The notes beneath the pieces are model-generated. The model worked only from the letters and a program-made list of their open reading frames with translations, had not been told where the DNA came from and did no database searches. A stretch of DNA of 64,000 nt from Pusillimonas sp. TS35 (GTDB taxonomy: Bacteria > Pseudomonadota > Gammaproteobacteria > Burkholderiales > Burkholderiaceae_B): assembly GCF_009857885.1 (NCBI RefSeq), contig NZ_WWER01000010.1:1-64000 (forward strand), given 5' to 3'. Shown piece after piece: positions 37,716 to 46,974 of the stretch (position 1 is its first letter; each line of letters starts with the position of its first letter). Position numbers and translations under genes: made by a program.

Positions 37716-39824
37716 ATGCCCACCACGCCCGACTGTTCAGCGTCTGAGATGTCCGCAACGGGCGTCGGCGCAAACCCGTGCGCATGGGTAAGGGTTGCGC
37801 TGGACGTCCCGCTTGCCGGCCTGTTCGACTATCGCGCCGCCGAGCCTGTGGTGCCGGGTACCCGCGTGATTGTGCCTTTCGGCCGCCGCAAATTGGTCGG
37901 CATCGTTGTGGGCACACCCCTGCAACCTGCGCTGCCCCCCGAGCAGATCCGCGATGTAGACCAGATCCTGGACGATACACCGCCCCTGCCGCCCGACTGG
38001 CTGCGGCTGGCCGCCTTTGCCGCGCGTTATTATCAGCGCCCGCCGGGCGAAGTCATGCTGCCGACATTACCGGCACCGCTGCGCCGGGTGGGGGCTTACC
38101 AGGGTAAACGCTCCGCAGGCGGGCCGGTTACGCGCATGGACAAACGAGCAGCGCCTCCTGATCCCGCCGTCGCGCCCGACCAAACGCCGGTGTTGAATGA
38201 TGAGCAGGCAAGTGCTGTGCAGGCCATTGTCTCGCAGCAAGGTCACAAGGCCATTTTGCTGCATGGGGTGACCGGCAGTGGCAAGACGGAAGTCTATCTG
38301 CATGCGGCGCAACATATGCTCGGCCTGGGGTTACAGGTGCTGTTCATGGTGCCCGAAATCAACCTTACGCCGCAGTTGGAGCAACTGTTGCGCGCGCGCC
38401 TTGCGGCCTTGCCGCATGGTGGCTCTCTGGCGGTGCTGCATAGCGGGCTGGCCGATGGCGAGCGGTTGCGCGCCTGGATGCGGGTGCAGCGCGGGCAGGC
38501 GAATGTGCTGCTCGGGACGCGCATGTCGGTATTTGCCCCCATGCCGAAATTGGGGCTGATTATTGTCGACGAAGAGCACGACACGTCGTACAAGCAACAG
38601 GAGGGGTTGCGCTATTCAGCACGCGACCTTGCCGTATGGCGAGGTCGCGATCTGGGTATCCCGGTTGTGTTGGGGTCGGCCACGCCTTCGCTGGAGTCCT
38701 GGCGCCACGCCGAAACAGGGCATTATATGCGCCATACACTCGCCCAACGGGCGCGGCAGGTCGAGCTGCCGCGAGTCAGTCTAGTGGATACGCGGCGCTT
38801 GTCGTTACAGCAGGGCTTCTCGCCACAACTGCTTGAAGCCATCTCGGCCCGCCTCGATGCCGGCGAGCAGTCGTTGGTGTTTTTGAACCGGCGCGGTTAC
38901 GCTCCGGTGCTCAATTGCGCATCTTGTGGCTGGGTTAGCCAGTGCCCGCACTGTACGGCATACACTGTTTTGCACAAGGGCAGGGGGCGGCACATGCTGC
39001 AATGTCACCATTGCGGTTACCACGCGCGCGTACCGCACGCCTGCCCAGACTGCGGCGATCAGGATCTCAAGCCTATGGGGCGGGGCACACAGCGTGTCGA
39101 GGAATACCTGGCGGAGTCCTTTCCCGAGGCTCGCATCGCTCGCATCGACGCCGACAGCACACGGCTGAAGGGCAGCGCCCAGGCGCTGTTTGAAAAGGTG
39201 CATGCCGGCGAGGTAGATATCCTGGTTGGTACGCAGATGGTTGCCAAAGGTCATGATTTTGCGCGGCTCGGCCTGGTGGGGGTACTTAACGCCGACGCCA
39301 TGCTTTTTGCGCACGATTTTCGTGCGCCCGAGCGGCTTTTTGCCCAGCTCATGCAAGTATCGGGCCGTGCGGGGCGCCATGTGCGCGGCGGCGAAGTCAT
39401 TATCCAGACAGACTACCCCGACCAAGCGGTATACCAAGCTTTAATGCGCCATGATTACGTGGGTTTTGCCAACTATGGCTTGGCGGAACGCAAGGCGGTA
39501 GGCCTACCGCCCTATGCGTACCAGGCCTTGCTCACCGCCGAGGCACGCGCGTTGGCCGATGCCTTGGCTTTTCTGTCGGCCGCGAGGGAGCTTCCGATGC
39601 AGGCTGCCGAGCGCTATCCTGGCATGCACAAGGTTACGCTGTACGACCCTGTCCCGCTACGCGTTGTACGGGTGGCGCAAGTCGAGCGCGCACAGCTACT
39701 GGTGGAGAGCGCCAACCGGGCGGTGCTGCAACACTTTCTGGCAGCTTGGTCTGCCGACCTGGCCGCGTGCGCCCGGCACTTTAATATGCGCTTTTACCTT
39801 GAGGTCGATCCTCTGGAAATCTGA
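37716..39824 (+). CDS. priA: Primosomal replication protein N' (PriA helicase)
   Basis: 3'-5' helicase that reloads the replisome at stalled forks, 702 residues. N-terminal 3'-DNA-binding domain (WVRVALDVPLAGLFDYRA, VPFGRRKLVGIVVG), Walker A GVTGSGKTE, DEEH box in IIVDEEHDTSYKQQ, and a zinc-binding insert of paired cysteines (CASCGWVSQCPHC, CHHCGYHARVPHACPDC). The C-terminal domain ends in FYLEVDPLEI. ATG at 37716 and an internal ATG 11 codons later are both possible. It is followed by rep after 5 bp, and both act in fork restart. Confidence 0.96.
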   Translation: MPTTPDCSASEMSATGVGANPCAWVRVALDVPLAGLFDYRAAEPVVPGTRVIVPFGRRKLVGIVVGTPLQPALPPEQIRDVDQILDDTPPLPPDWLRLAAFAARYYQRPPGEVMLPTLPAPLRRVGAYQGKRSAGGPVTRMDKRAAPPDPAVAPDQTPVLNDEQASAVQAIVSQQGHKAILLHGVTGSGKTEVYLHAAQHMLGLGLQVLFMVPEINLTPQLEQLLRARLAALPHGGSLAVLHSGLADGERLRAWMRVQRGQANVLLGTRMSVFAPMPKLGLIIVDEEHDTSYKQQEGLRYSARDLAVWRGRDLGIPVVLGSATPSLESWRHAETGHYMRHTLAQRARQVELPRVSLVDTRRLSLQQGFSPQLLEAISARLDAGEQSLVFLNRRGYAPVLNCASCGWVSQCPHCTAYTVLHKGRGRHMLQCHHCGYHARVPHACPDCGDQDLKPMGRGTQRVEEYLAESFPEARIARIDADSTRLKGSAQALFEKVHAGEVDILVGTQMVAKGHDFARLGLVGVLNADAMLFAHDFRAPERLFAQLMQVSGRAGRHVRGGEVIIQTDYPDQAVYQALMRHDYVGFANYGLAERKAVGLPPYAYQALLTAEARALADALAFLSAARELPMQAAERYPGMHKVTLYDPVPLRVVRVAQVERAQLLVESANRAVLQHFLAAWSADLAACARHFNMRFYLEVDPLEI

Positions 39825-39829
39825 ACACC

Positions 39830-41983
39830 ATGGATACCGCACTTCCCGCAAGGGGCAGTACCGTCCCGACCGATCTCAACCCTGCGCAGCGAGAGGCCGT
39901 GCTTTACCTGGATGGCCCCTGTCTGGTTCTGGCGGGGGCGGGCAGCGGTAAAACGCGGGTTATTACGCAAAAAATCGCGTATCTGCTGCGAGAATGCAAT
40001 TATCGTGCGCGAAACGTGGTTGCGCTCACGTTCACCAACAAGGCGGCGCGTGAAATGAGCGAGCGCGTCAAGCAATTGGTCGACCCCAAGCTGGCCAGGG
40101 GGCTCACCATCAGTACTTTCCATTCGTTAGGCTTGCGCTTTTTGCGCGAAGAGGCAGCGCATGTCGGGTTCAAGCCCCGGTTTTCGATTCTCGATGCAAA
40201 CGACGGCCTGGGCATCATCCAGGAACTACTGGCTACGACCGACAAGGCCCGTTTACGGACAGTGCAGCAAAACATTTCGCTTTGGAAGAATGCCCTGATG
40301 GATCCGGATGCGGCCGATCAGGCGGCCGCATCGCCCAGCGAGGCCGAAGCGGCCAAGGTATACCGCAGCTATAGTGCTACCCTGGCCGCCTACCAGGCTG
40401 TGGATTTTGACGATCTCATTCGCCTGCCTGCGATGCTGATGCGGGACAATGCCGAGGTGCGCCAGCGCTGGCAAAACCGCGTCCATTATCTGCTCGTCGA
40501 CGAGTACCAGGACACCAATGTGTGCCAATATCAATTGGTACGGTGGCTTACCGGCTCGCGCGCAATGTTCACGGCTGTGGGCGACGATGACCAGGCTATT
40601 TACGCGTGGCGTGGCGCTACGGTTGAAAACCTCGCAAACCTCACGAAAGACTACCCGTCGATCAGGCTTATCAAGCTGGAACAAAACTATCGGTCCGTGC
40701 ATACGATACTGGCCGCGGCTAACCAAGTGATCAGCCACAACCCGAACATTTTCGGCAAAAAACTCTGGTCAGATCTTGGGGCGGGGGAGCCCATCCAGCT
40801 CACGCCCATGGATAATGACGAAGCCGAAGCGGAGTCTATTGCCATGCGGCTGTCGGCCGCCCGTTTCGAGCGTCGCGCAGAGTGGCGCGATTTCGCGGTG
40901 CTGTATCGTAGCAACCAGCAGGCGCGTGTCATCGAGCAGGCGCTTCGCAACCTTCATATTCCGTACACCATTTCGGGTGGGCAAAGTTTTTTTGACAAAC
41001 CCGAGATCCGCGACATCCTGTCCTACATCCGCCTCATCGCCAACGATGACGACGATCCGGCATTTATCCGGGCGATTACCACCCCCAAACGGGGTATTGG
41101 CCAGGCTACCCTACAGGTGTTGGGCCAGTTTGCCGCCGAGCGCAAGCTATCGTTGTTCGCTGCGCTATTCGAAATCGGCGAAACAGATCGTCTCGCCGAC
41201 CGGCAGTTGGAGCCGCTACAGGTGTTTGGCACCTTCATTCAAGGCCTTCAGGCTCGTGCTGGTCGAAAGGGGGCGGCCCGCACGCTGCCAGTGCCTGCTC
41301 AGGCCAGCCTGCTGGGCGCCGATACGCGCAGCGGTGACGATGCACGCGTGGGTGCGGATGGTGCGGTAGAGGATTCCGCGGGTGCTGTGCTGGATCATCT
41401 TCTCGGCGTCATCCAGTACGAACGCTTTCTGTACGACACGTTGGAGGAGCGGCCGGCACAGAATCGCTGGCAGAATGTACTCGAGCTGACTGGCTGGCTT
41501 AAGCGCAAAGCCGATGAAGACGACTACACACTGGTGGAGCTGGCCCAGCACGTGGCACTGGTGACCATGCTTGAGCGCGGCGAGGAGGATGATCCAGACG
41601 CCGTCAAGCTGTCCACGCTGCATGCGTCAAAAGGCCTGGAATACCCACATGTTTATCTGGCGGGCGTGGAAGAGGGCTTGCTGCCGCATCTGGGCCGCGA
41701 CGACGAGGACACCGACCCCGAAAATGCCGCCGACGCGCTGGCATCGCGTATCCAAGAAGAACGGCGCCTTATGTACGTGGGTATAACCCGCGCACGGCGC
41801 AGTCTGCACTTGTCATGGTGCCGCAAACGCCGCCGTGCGCGCGAAGATGTTGTGCGCGAACCTTCGCGATTTATTGAAGAAATGGGGTTGGCGCTTCCTG
41901 TGGGCGGCGAGCCGGAAGCGGGCGGTGCAATAAGCCCGAAAGAACGCCTGGGGATGCTGAAGGCGCTGCTCACCAAAAAGTAG
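39830..41983 (+). CDS. rep: ATP-dependent DNA helicase Rep
   Basis: Superfamily 1A 3'-5' helicase, 717 residues, matching Rep rather than UvrD in its beginning (LNPAQREAVLYLDGPCLVLAGAGSGKTRVITQKIAYLL). Walker A is AGAGSGKT near 42; motif II is LLVDEYQDTN; VVGDDDQAIYAWRGA-like and KLEQNYRS motifs follow. A Gly/Ala-rich insertion lies near residues 475-520. It lies 5 bp after priA and is probably cotranscribed with it; together they restart replication forks. Confidence 0.94.
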   Translation: MDTALPARGSTVPTDLNPAQREAVLYLDGPCLVLAGAGSGKTRVITQKIAYLLRECNYRARNVVALTFTNKAAREMSERVKQLVDPKLARGLTISTFHSLGLRFLREEAAHVGFKPRFSILDANDGLGIIQELLATTDKARLRTVQQNISLWKNALMDPDAADQAAASPSEAEAAKVYRSYSATLAAYQAVDFDDLIRLPAMLMRDNAEVRQRWQNRVHYLLVDEYQDTNVCQYQLVRWLTGSRAMFTAVGDDDQAIYAWRGATVENLANLTKDYPSIRLIKLEQNYRSVHTILAAANQVISHNPNIFGKKLWSDLGAGEPIQLTPMDNDEAEAESIAMRLSAARFERRAEWRDFAVLYRSNQQARVIEQALRNLHIPYTISGGQSFFDKPEIRDILSYIRLIANDDDDPAFIRAITTPKRGIGQATLQVLGQFAAERKLSLFAALFEIGETDRLADRQLEPLQVFGTFIQGLQARAGRKGAARTLPVPAQASLLGADTRSGDDARVGADGAVEDSAGAVLDHLLGVIQYERFLYDTLEERPAQNRWQNVLELTGWLKRKADEDDYTLVELAQHVALVTMLERGEEDDPDAVKLSTLHASKGLEYPHVYLAGVEEGLLPHLGRDDEDTDPENAADALASRIQEERRLMYVGITRARRSLHLSWCRKRRRAREDVVREPSRFIEEMGLALPVGGEPEAGGAISPKERLGMLKALLTKK

Positions 41984-42007
41984 CGCAATATTTGAGGCCA
42001 GACGCAC

Positions 42008-42041
42008 AAAAGCCTGCCGTTGAGGGCAGGCTTCAGCTTTT
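42008..42041 (+). terminator. Terminator of priA-rep
   Basis: AAGCCTGCC (42010-42018) pairs with GGCAGGCTT (42025-42033) around GTTGAG; CAGCTTTTA follows. The A-rich left flank and T-rich right flank allow use from both sides, so it may also end the small minus-strand gene next door. Confidence 0.75.
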
Positions 42042-42097
42042 ACAACATGAATGAGCGGGCGGCGATGTAACGCTGCCGCGTTTTATTCAGCTGTGGG

Positions 42098-42331
42098 TTA
42101 CCACTGCGAGCCGGAGAAGCGGCTGTCTTTTGCACGCGCTTCGTTGAGCGCCTCGGCGACCTCAACCATGTAATCCCAAAAGGCGACGGTACCGCGTTTA
42201 AAAGCAGCCAGCACATTCTTACCCAACTCGATCGCGGAAACGGTCTCGCCGTTGGAGAGCGCCTGCTGTACCAGTTCGCGTTCCATTGCATCGCTGAGAC
42301 GAGGAGATTGGTTCAAAACGGATGCCGACAT
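42098..42331 (-). CDS. Small conserved-looking hypothetical protein (77 aa)
   Basis: A 77-residue acidic protein (MSASVLNQSPRLSDAMERELVQQALSNGE...) that looks mostly helical, with no membrane segment or Cys. The start at 42331 has GAGG about 8 nt before it. The family is not recognised. What marks it as real is its promoter: consensus TATAAT on the minus strand, with two identical palindromes over the spacer and -35 and another dyad at the transcription start (42371-42432). Such control suggests a stress or dosage-sensitive function. It could be a small regulator, but no DNA-binding motif is clear. Confidence 0.72.
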   Translation of the reverse strand: MSASVLNQSPRLSDAMERELVQQALSNGETVSAIELGKNVLAAFKRGTVAFWDYMVEVAEALNEARAKDSRFSGSQW

Positions 42332-42370
42332 GTTTAGCCTCACTATCTAGGTGTCATCAACAAATCCAAA

Positions 42371-42432
42371 TGTTTGTACTGACAAACACATTATAGGGTA
42401 AACCCTAGATCAAAAGCAAGGGTAAACCCTAG
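42371..42432 (-). promoter_or_regulatory. Promoter with two repeated palindromes and a dyad
   Basis: Minus-strand promoter: -35 TTGCTT (42414-42419) and -10 TATAAT (42390-42395), 18 bp apart. The 14-mer AGGGTAAACCCTAG occurs at 42395-42408 and, identical, at 42419-42432, 24 bp apart; its core AGGGT-AA-ACCCT is palindromic. TGTTTGT-ACTG-ACAAACA (42371-42388) lies at the probable transcription start. These look like operators for two factors or one cooperative factor. The CoA-transferase gene on the other strand may share them. Confidence 0.75.
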
Positions 42433-42603
42433 TATTTAATAATACCTATGATGTGTGGCGCTTTTGCTACGCTGCACAACAAAAATCCGTCAGGCTGCGG
42501 TTTTGCGTTGTGGATCATACGTGACCGTCATGCGGACGCTCGTGGCGACGGTCCGTGCACCTTCAGGCAAAATAGGGTTTTTACTCTTCCAAGTGCGGTT
42601 TTC

Positions 42604-43830
42604 ATGTCGTCCCCCCGCCCCGCGCCCTTGACGGGCATCAAAGTGCTGGATCTGACCCGTGTGCTCGCGGGTCCCTGGTGCACCCAGAACCTCGCCGACC
42701 TGGGCGCCGAGGTCACCAAGATCGAGCGGCCAGGCACAGGCGATGACACGCGTGGTTGGGGGCCTCCTTATATTCGTGACCAGAACGGCGCTGATACCTC
42801 AGAGGCGGCCTATTACGCGTCGGCCAACCGCAACAAGCAGTCGGTGGCACTAGACATCGCCAGCCCGCGCGGCGCCGAATTGGTACGTGAGCTGGCCAAG
42901 CAGAGCGATATATTTGTCGAAAACTTCAAGGTCGGTGGGCTGCGCAAGTACGGGCTCGACTACGAAAGCCTAAAGGCCGTCAACCCGGCGCTCATTTACT
43001 GTTCCATCACTGGTTTCGGCCAAACAGGGCCATTTGCCAGCCGCCCAGGTTATGACTTCATGATCCAGGGCATGGGGGGCCTGATGAGTATCACCGGTGA
43101 ACGCGATGACTTGCCAGGCGGCGGCCCCCAGAAGGCGGGCGTCGCAGTCGCCGACCTGATGACCGGCATGTACGCGACGGTGGGTATTCTTGCCGCGTTG
43201 CACGAGCGTACCCGCAGCGGCCTGGGGCAACATATCGATATGGCGCTGCTCGATTGCCAGGTGGCCATGCTTGCCAACCAGAATCTCAATTACCTGGCCA
43301 GTGGCGCTGCGCCGCGCCGTGCCGGCAATGCGCACCAAAATCTTGTGCCTTACCAAGTATTCGCGGCGGCAGACGGGCATCTTATCGTGGCGGTTGGCAA
43401 TGACACGCAATTCCGCAGCTACTGTAATGTCATCGATCGGCCCGGGCTGGCGGACGACGTGCGCTTCAAGACCAATTCTGGGCGCGTCATCAACCGCGAT
43501 CTCCTTATCCCCATGCTTGCCGATGCCATGAGGCTGCAAAGTCGTGATTACTGGCTTCAAGCGCTCGAACGTGCGGGGGTGCCAGCGGGGCCTATTAATA
43601 CGATCGACCAGGTTTACGATAACCCGCAGGTCAAGGCGCGTGGTCTACGCCAGAGCCTGCCGCATTCGCTGGCCGGTCAGGCGCCGAATGCCGCCAGTCC
43701 GCTGCGGCTGTCCGCCAGCCCGGTGGTGCTGCGCCGCTCAGCGCCCCTGTTGGGCGAGCATACCGCGGCAGTGCTGAAAGCCAAGCTTGGCCTGTCCGAC
43801 GAAGAAATCCGACAACTTTCCGCCAAATAG
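42604..43830 (+). CDS. CaiB/BaiF-type CoA-transferase (family III)
   Basis: A 408-residue enzyme that moves CoA between carboxylic acids. The N-terminus PLTGIKVLDLTRVLAGPWCTQNLADLGAEVTKIE is the family signature, followed by YYASANRNKQSVALD and the catalytic Asp region VENFKVGG and GYDFMIQGMGGLMSITG. ATG at 42604 is chosen because the family pattern begins 10 residues later; the open frame upstream crosses the regulatory region. Which acid is activated is not visible. It lies 180 bp before a hydroxyacyl-CoA dehydrogenase on the same strand, so both may serve an acyl-CoA pathway. Confidence 0.93.
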   Translation: MSSPRPAPLTGIKVLDLTRVLAGPWCTQNLADLGAEVTKIERPGTGDDTRGWGPPYIRDQNGADTSEAAYYASANRNKQSVALDIASPRGAELVRELAKQSDIFVENFKVGGLRKYGLDYESLKAVNPALIYCSITGFGQTGPFASRPGYDFMIQGMGGLMSITGERDDLPGGGPQKAGVAVADLMTGMYATVGILAALHERTRSGLGQHIDMALLDCQVAMLANQNLNYLASGAAPRRAGNAHQNLVPYQVFAAADGHLIVAVGNDTQFRSYCNVIDRPGLADDVRFKTNSGRVINRDLLIPMLADAMRLQSRDYWLQALERAGVPAGPINTIDQVYDNPQVKARGLRQSLPHSLAGQAPNAASPLRLSASPVVLRRSAPLLGEHTAAVLKAKLGLSDEEIRQLSAK

Positions 43831-44010
43831 GCGCTTGCCACGCCCGCCATGCGGCGATGGAGCGGAGCATGCCCGCCGTCTCAAGACGGTGCTACTTGCC
43901 CACGCGACGCCTGTGTCCGCGGGCTGGCGCTCACGGTTCGCCGTGAGTAATGCGATTCCGATTTTCAACATCAACGGCGCGGTTTGCGCCACGGCATGCA
44001 GGAGACACTC

Positions 44011-45534
44011 ATGCAAATCGATATTGTGGGTATTGTTGGCGCGGGCGCGATGGGCCGCGGGATTGCACAGATTGCCGCCCAGTCGGGCCGCGAAGTGCTG
44101 CTGTTCGACATGAGCGCGCAGGCGGTAGAGTCGGCACGCGAATCCTTGAAACAGGTTTGGGCGAGGCTTGTGGAAAAGGGCAAGTTGAAGGCCGAGGAGG
44201 GCGCGGCGGCACTGGCGCGCGTGAAGGCGTGCAGTCGGCTGGAGGACATGGCGCCGGCGCAGTTGATTGTCGAGGCTATCGTCGAAAGGCTGGACGTCAA
44301 GCAAGATCTCTTTCGCCAGCTTGAAGGGATTGTTTCCGAGGAGTGCATTCTCGCGTCCAATACGTCGTCCTTGTCCATCACCGCCATTGCCCAGGCCAGT
44401 AAACGGCCGGGCAGGGTGGTGGGTTTCCATTTTTTCAATCCAGTGCCGCTGATGAAGGTCGTGGAGGTCATTGATGGCTTGCGCGGTAATCGTGAAACAG
44501 GCGATGCACTGATGGCACTGGCCCAGGAAATGGGGCACACGCCGGTGCGCGCAGCGGATATGCCAGGGTTCATCGTCAACCATGCGGGCCGGGGCATGAA
44601 CACGGAAGGCCTGAGGGTTGCCCAGGAGTCTGTTGCTTCGTTCAGCGATATCGATGACATCATGCGTGAGCAGGCGGGTTTTCGCATGGGGCCGTTCGAG
44701 CTGATGGATCTCACGGGGCTTGATGTTTCCCATCCGGTCATGGAATCCGTCTACCGGCAGTTCTATGACGAGCCGCGCTACCGCCCTTCTCCGTTGGCGG
44801 CCGTGCGGGTTGCGGGCAAGGTGCTCGGTCGCAAGACGGGGGCGGGTTTCTATGATTACCCCGATGGCAAACAACAGAGGCTCGCACCAGCTGTCGTGCC
44901 GCCTTTGCCAGCAGGGTTGAAAATATGGCTCGCACCCTTCCATCCGCTGGGCCACCGGCGGGCGGCGACATTGCTCAAGGAGTTGGGTGCGCATGTCAGC
45001 TCGGCAGACCAGCCGCCGAACGATGCGCTGATTGTTGTCACGCCGTTTGGCGAGGATGTGTCGACGCTGGTCTACATGCACGGCCTGGATGCATCGCGTA
45101 CTGTGGCGCTGGACACGTTCTTTGGTCTGGAGCAAGGGCGTCGGCGGGTTGTCATGTGCAGCGCCGCGACGGCGCCGCAGTGGCGGGATGCTGCGCACGC
45201 GCTGTTTGCCGGAGACGGTACATCGGTGACTGTCATCCACGATTCGGCCGGCTTTGTAGGCCAGCGCATGGTTGCGATGATTGTGGCGGTGGCCTGCGAT
45301 ATCGCTCAGCAATCCATTGCTACGCCAGACGACATCGACCTGGCGGTATCGCTGGGGCTGGGCTATCCCAACGGCGGCCCGCTGTCGATAGGCGACAAAC
45401 TGGGTGCGTCTTTGATTCTGGAAATTATGCGCGGCATGCAAGGGGTAACAGGCGATATGCGTTACCGCCCGAGCCTGTGGCTGCAGCGTCGTGTGCAACT
45501 GGGCCTGTCGCTTAAGGCGACGGCCGTACATTGA
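44011..45534 (+). CDS. 3-hydroxyacyl-CoA dehydrogenase
   Basis: NAD-dependent oxidation of 3-hydroxyacyl-CoA, 507 residues. N-terminal Rossmann fold IVGAGAMGRGIAQIAA; conserved SNTSSLSITAIA and VGFHFFNPVPLMKVVEV with the catalytic His-Glu pair. It has two C-terminal helical domains, the second (about residues 400-500) repeating the first, as in PaaH-like enzymes of about 500 residues. ATG at 44011 has AGGAGA 6 nt upstream. It is followed by a perfect terminator. A 597-residue antisense frame covers it and is rejected. Confidence 0.93.
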   Translation: MQIDIVGIVGAGAMGRGIAQIAAQSGREVLLFDMSAQAVESARESLKQVWARLVEKGKLKAEEGAAALARVKACSRLEDMAPAQLIVEAIVERLDVKQDLFRQLEGIVSEECILASNTSSLSITAIAQASKRPGRVVGFHFFNPVPLMKVVEVIDGLRGNRETGDALMALAQEMGHTPVRAADMPGFIVNHAGRGMNTEGLRVAQESVASFSDIDDIMREQAGFRMGPFELMDLTGLDVSHPVMESVYRQFYDEPRYRPSPLAAVRVAGKVLGRKTGAGFYDYPDGKQQRLAPAVVPPLPAGLKIWLAPFHPLGHRRAATLLKELGAHVSSADQPPNDALIVVTPFGEDVSTLVYMHGLDASRTVALDTFFGLEQGRRRVVMCSAATAPQWRDAAHALFAGDGTSVTVIHDSAGFVGQRMVAMIVAVACDIAQQSIATPDDIDLAVSLGLGYPNGGPLSIGDKLGASLILEIMRGMQGVTGDMRYRPSLWLQRRVQLGLSLKATAVH

Positions 45535-45554
45535 CGCTCCGGTACTAAGCTAAA

Positions 45555-45589
45555 AAGAAACAGGCTCGACATTGTCGAGCCTGTTTCTT
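45555..45589 (+). terminator. Perfect 16-bp terminator after the 3-hydroxyacyl-CoA dehydrogenase
   Basis: AAGAAACAGGCTCGAC (45555-45570) is exactly inverted at 45574-45589 around ATT. The A-rich left side and T-rich right side make it bidirectional, serving also the convergent cytochrome gene 60 bp away. Confidence 0.85.
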
Positions 45590-45649
45590 ATAGGGAGGGC
45601 TACCTAACGTGTTCAACCGTGTTCAACCCGCCATATTGCAGTGCAGCGT

Positions 45650-46585
45650 TTACTGGGCTGCATGCACCATATATTGGATGGCGGCCTTGAGCTCGGCGTC
45701 GCTGGCCTGCGAGCCGCCGCGTGGCGGCATGGCACCCACGCCATTGATGGCCTTGGCCAGCATGGCGTCGAGGCCGGTCGCGATGAAAGGCGCCCAGGCT
45801 GCCTTGTCGCCAAATTTGGGTGCGCCAGCAACGCCGTCGGCGTGACAGGCAAAGCAGATCGACTTGTAGAGCTTTTCGCCGGCCGGGTCGATGGCTGCGG
45901 TGTCTTTGGCAGGCTGGGGCGCGGCGGCAGCCTGCGGTGCCTGTTGTGGCGCGGGGGCGGCGGCAGGCGGCGCAGCAGGTGCGGCGGCTGGGGCTGCGGC
46001 AGCTGCTGTAGCCGGTGCGGAAGCAGGGGCAGGTGCCGCTGCATCGCTCTTTTCGCCAGCGGTGGGTTCTTTGGGTTCTTCGAACGAGGCGCCAGACTGG
46101 TTTGCGATATAGACAACGGCGCGAGCGACTTCGAAATCATCGAGCGCTGGGTTGCCGCCCTTGGGCGGCATTGCGTTGATGCCGTGTATGGCGTTCTTCA
46201 CCATTTCTTCGTAGCCCTTGGCGATGAAAGGCGCCCAGGCGTCCTTGTCGCCCAGCTTGGGGGCGCCGGCAACACCAGCCGTATGGCACGCCGTACAGGT
46301 GGACTCGAAAACCTGCTGGCCTGTTTTGAAGACTTTAGGTGCGTTGGCATCGACGAGCTTGAAGCCTGCCACCGGTTTGATGCGGTTGGCAATGGCCTCG
46401 CCGGTTTGCGCATCGGAGCCTGCATTGTCCCGGATGCCCGCCGTCACCAGGTTGGCCAGCATGATGATGACGACGACCGGCACGATGAAGGCCAGGATCA
46501 CAGTGACGATAAGCTGTTTGGGCGTTTTGATGATCCCTTCGTGATCCTCGATATGCTCTTCGATGTGCGCTTCCGTGTTGTTCAT
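45650..46585 (-). CDS. Membrane-anchored di-haem cytochrome c
   Basis: A 311-residue c-type cytochrome with an N-terminal membrane anchor (residues 24-48, QLIVTVILAFIVPVVVIIMLAN) and two cytochrome c5-like domains. Haem sites are CTACH (97-101) and CFACH (244-248); the likely Met ligands are in INAMPPKGG and VGAMPPRGG. The domains are joined by an Ala/Pro-rich linker of about 50 residues (180-228). The two domains share AGAPKxGDKxAWAPFIAxG, so they arose by duplication. It probably shuttles electrons near a terminal oxidase. Starts with MNNTEAH; no oxidase genes lie next to it. Confidence 0.93.
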   Translation of the reverse strand: MNNTEAHIEEHIEDHEGIIKTPKQLIVTVILAFIVPVVVIIMLANLVTAGIRDNAGSDAQTGEAIANRIKPVAGFKLVDANAPKVFKTGQQVFESTCTACHTAGVAGAPKLGDKDAWAPFIAKGYEEMVKNAIHGINAMPPKGGNPALDDFEVARAVVYIANQSGASFEEPKEPTAGEKSDAAAPAPASAPATAAAAAPAAAPAAPPAAAPAPQQAPQAAAAPQPAKDTAAIDPAGEKLYKSICFACHADGVAGAPKFGDKAAWAPFIATGLDAMLAKAINGVGAMPPRGGSQASDAELKAAIQYMVHAAQ

Positions 46586-46890
46586 AATCGAATCCTGCGT
46601 ATTCCTGTTTTGAGGGGCATCAAGGCCTGTGAGGCGGTGCCGGTTTTATACTGGAAACTGCAGCGGGACAAGCCCGCAAGAAGCGCCGCCCGCATACTGC
46701 GGCCGCGGCCCGAAGCCGACGCCCGCGCACACACTTACGCCGGTGGCGCTCCGAATCACGGATTATAGCCAGACTGCCCACTGTATGCATATTCCAGCGG
46801 CATTGCACGGTGTGAATTCAAGGCACGCGGGGCGGCTTGTGTGTCTACGTTGGCGCCAGCATCCACAAAACACGCTACAATGTCGCCCTT
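46586..46890. other. 305-bp gap between the cytochrome and tRNA-Arg genes
   Basis: No convincing gene is present. A TACAAT box at 46876-46881 fits the -10 of tRNA-Arg (about 10 bp before its 5' end); the -35 is poor (TTGGCG, 20 bp away). The cytochrome promoter should also lie here on the minus strand, but no clear match was found. Confidence 0.5.
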
Positions 46891-46965
46891 GCGCCCGTAG
46901 TTCAATGGATAGAATGAGAGTTTCCGAAGCTCTTGATACAGGTTCGATTCCTGTCGGGCGCGCCA
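46891..46965 (+). tRNA. tRNA-Arg (CCG)
   Basis: A 75-nt cloverleaf: acceptor GCGCCCG/CGGGCGC, D-arm GTTC/GAAT, anticodon stem AGAGT/GCTCT with loop TTCCGAA (anticodon CCG, Arg codon CGG), T-arm ACAGG/CCTGT with TTCGATT, and an encoded GCCA end. No integrase lies beside it. Confidence 0.97.
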
Positions 46966-46974
46966 GTCACATAT

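Noticed and set aside
43738-45531. 597-residue open frame antisense to the hydroxyacyl-CoA dehydrogenase
   Set aside because: Composition shadow rich in His, Arg and Gln, without domains. The sense gene has clear family motifs.
46891-46965. tRNA-Arg as a second island insertion site
   Set aside because: No integrase, no repeated tRNA end and no base-composition change on either side.
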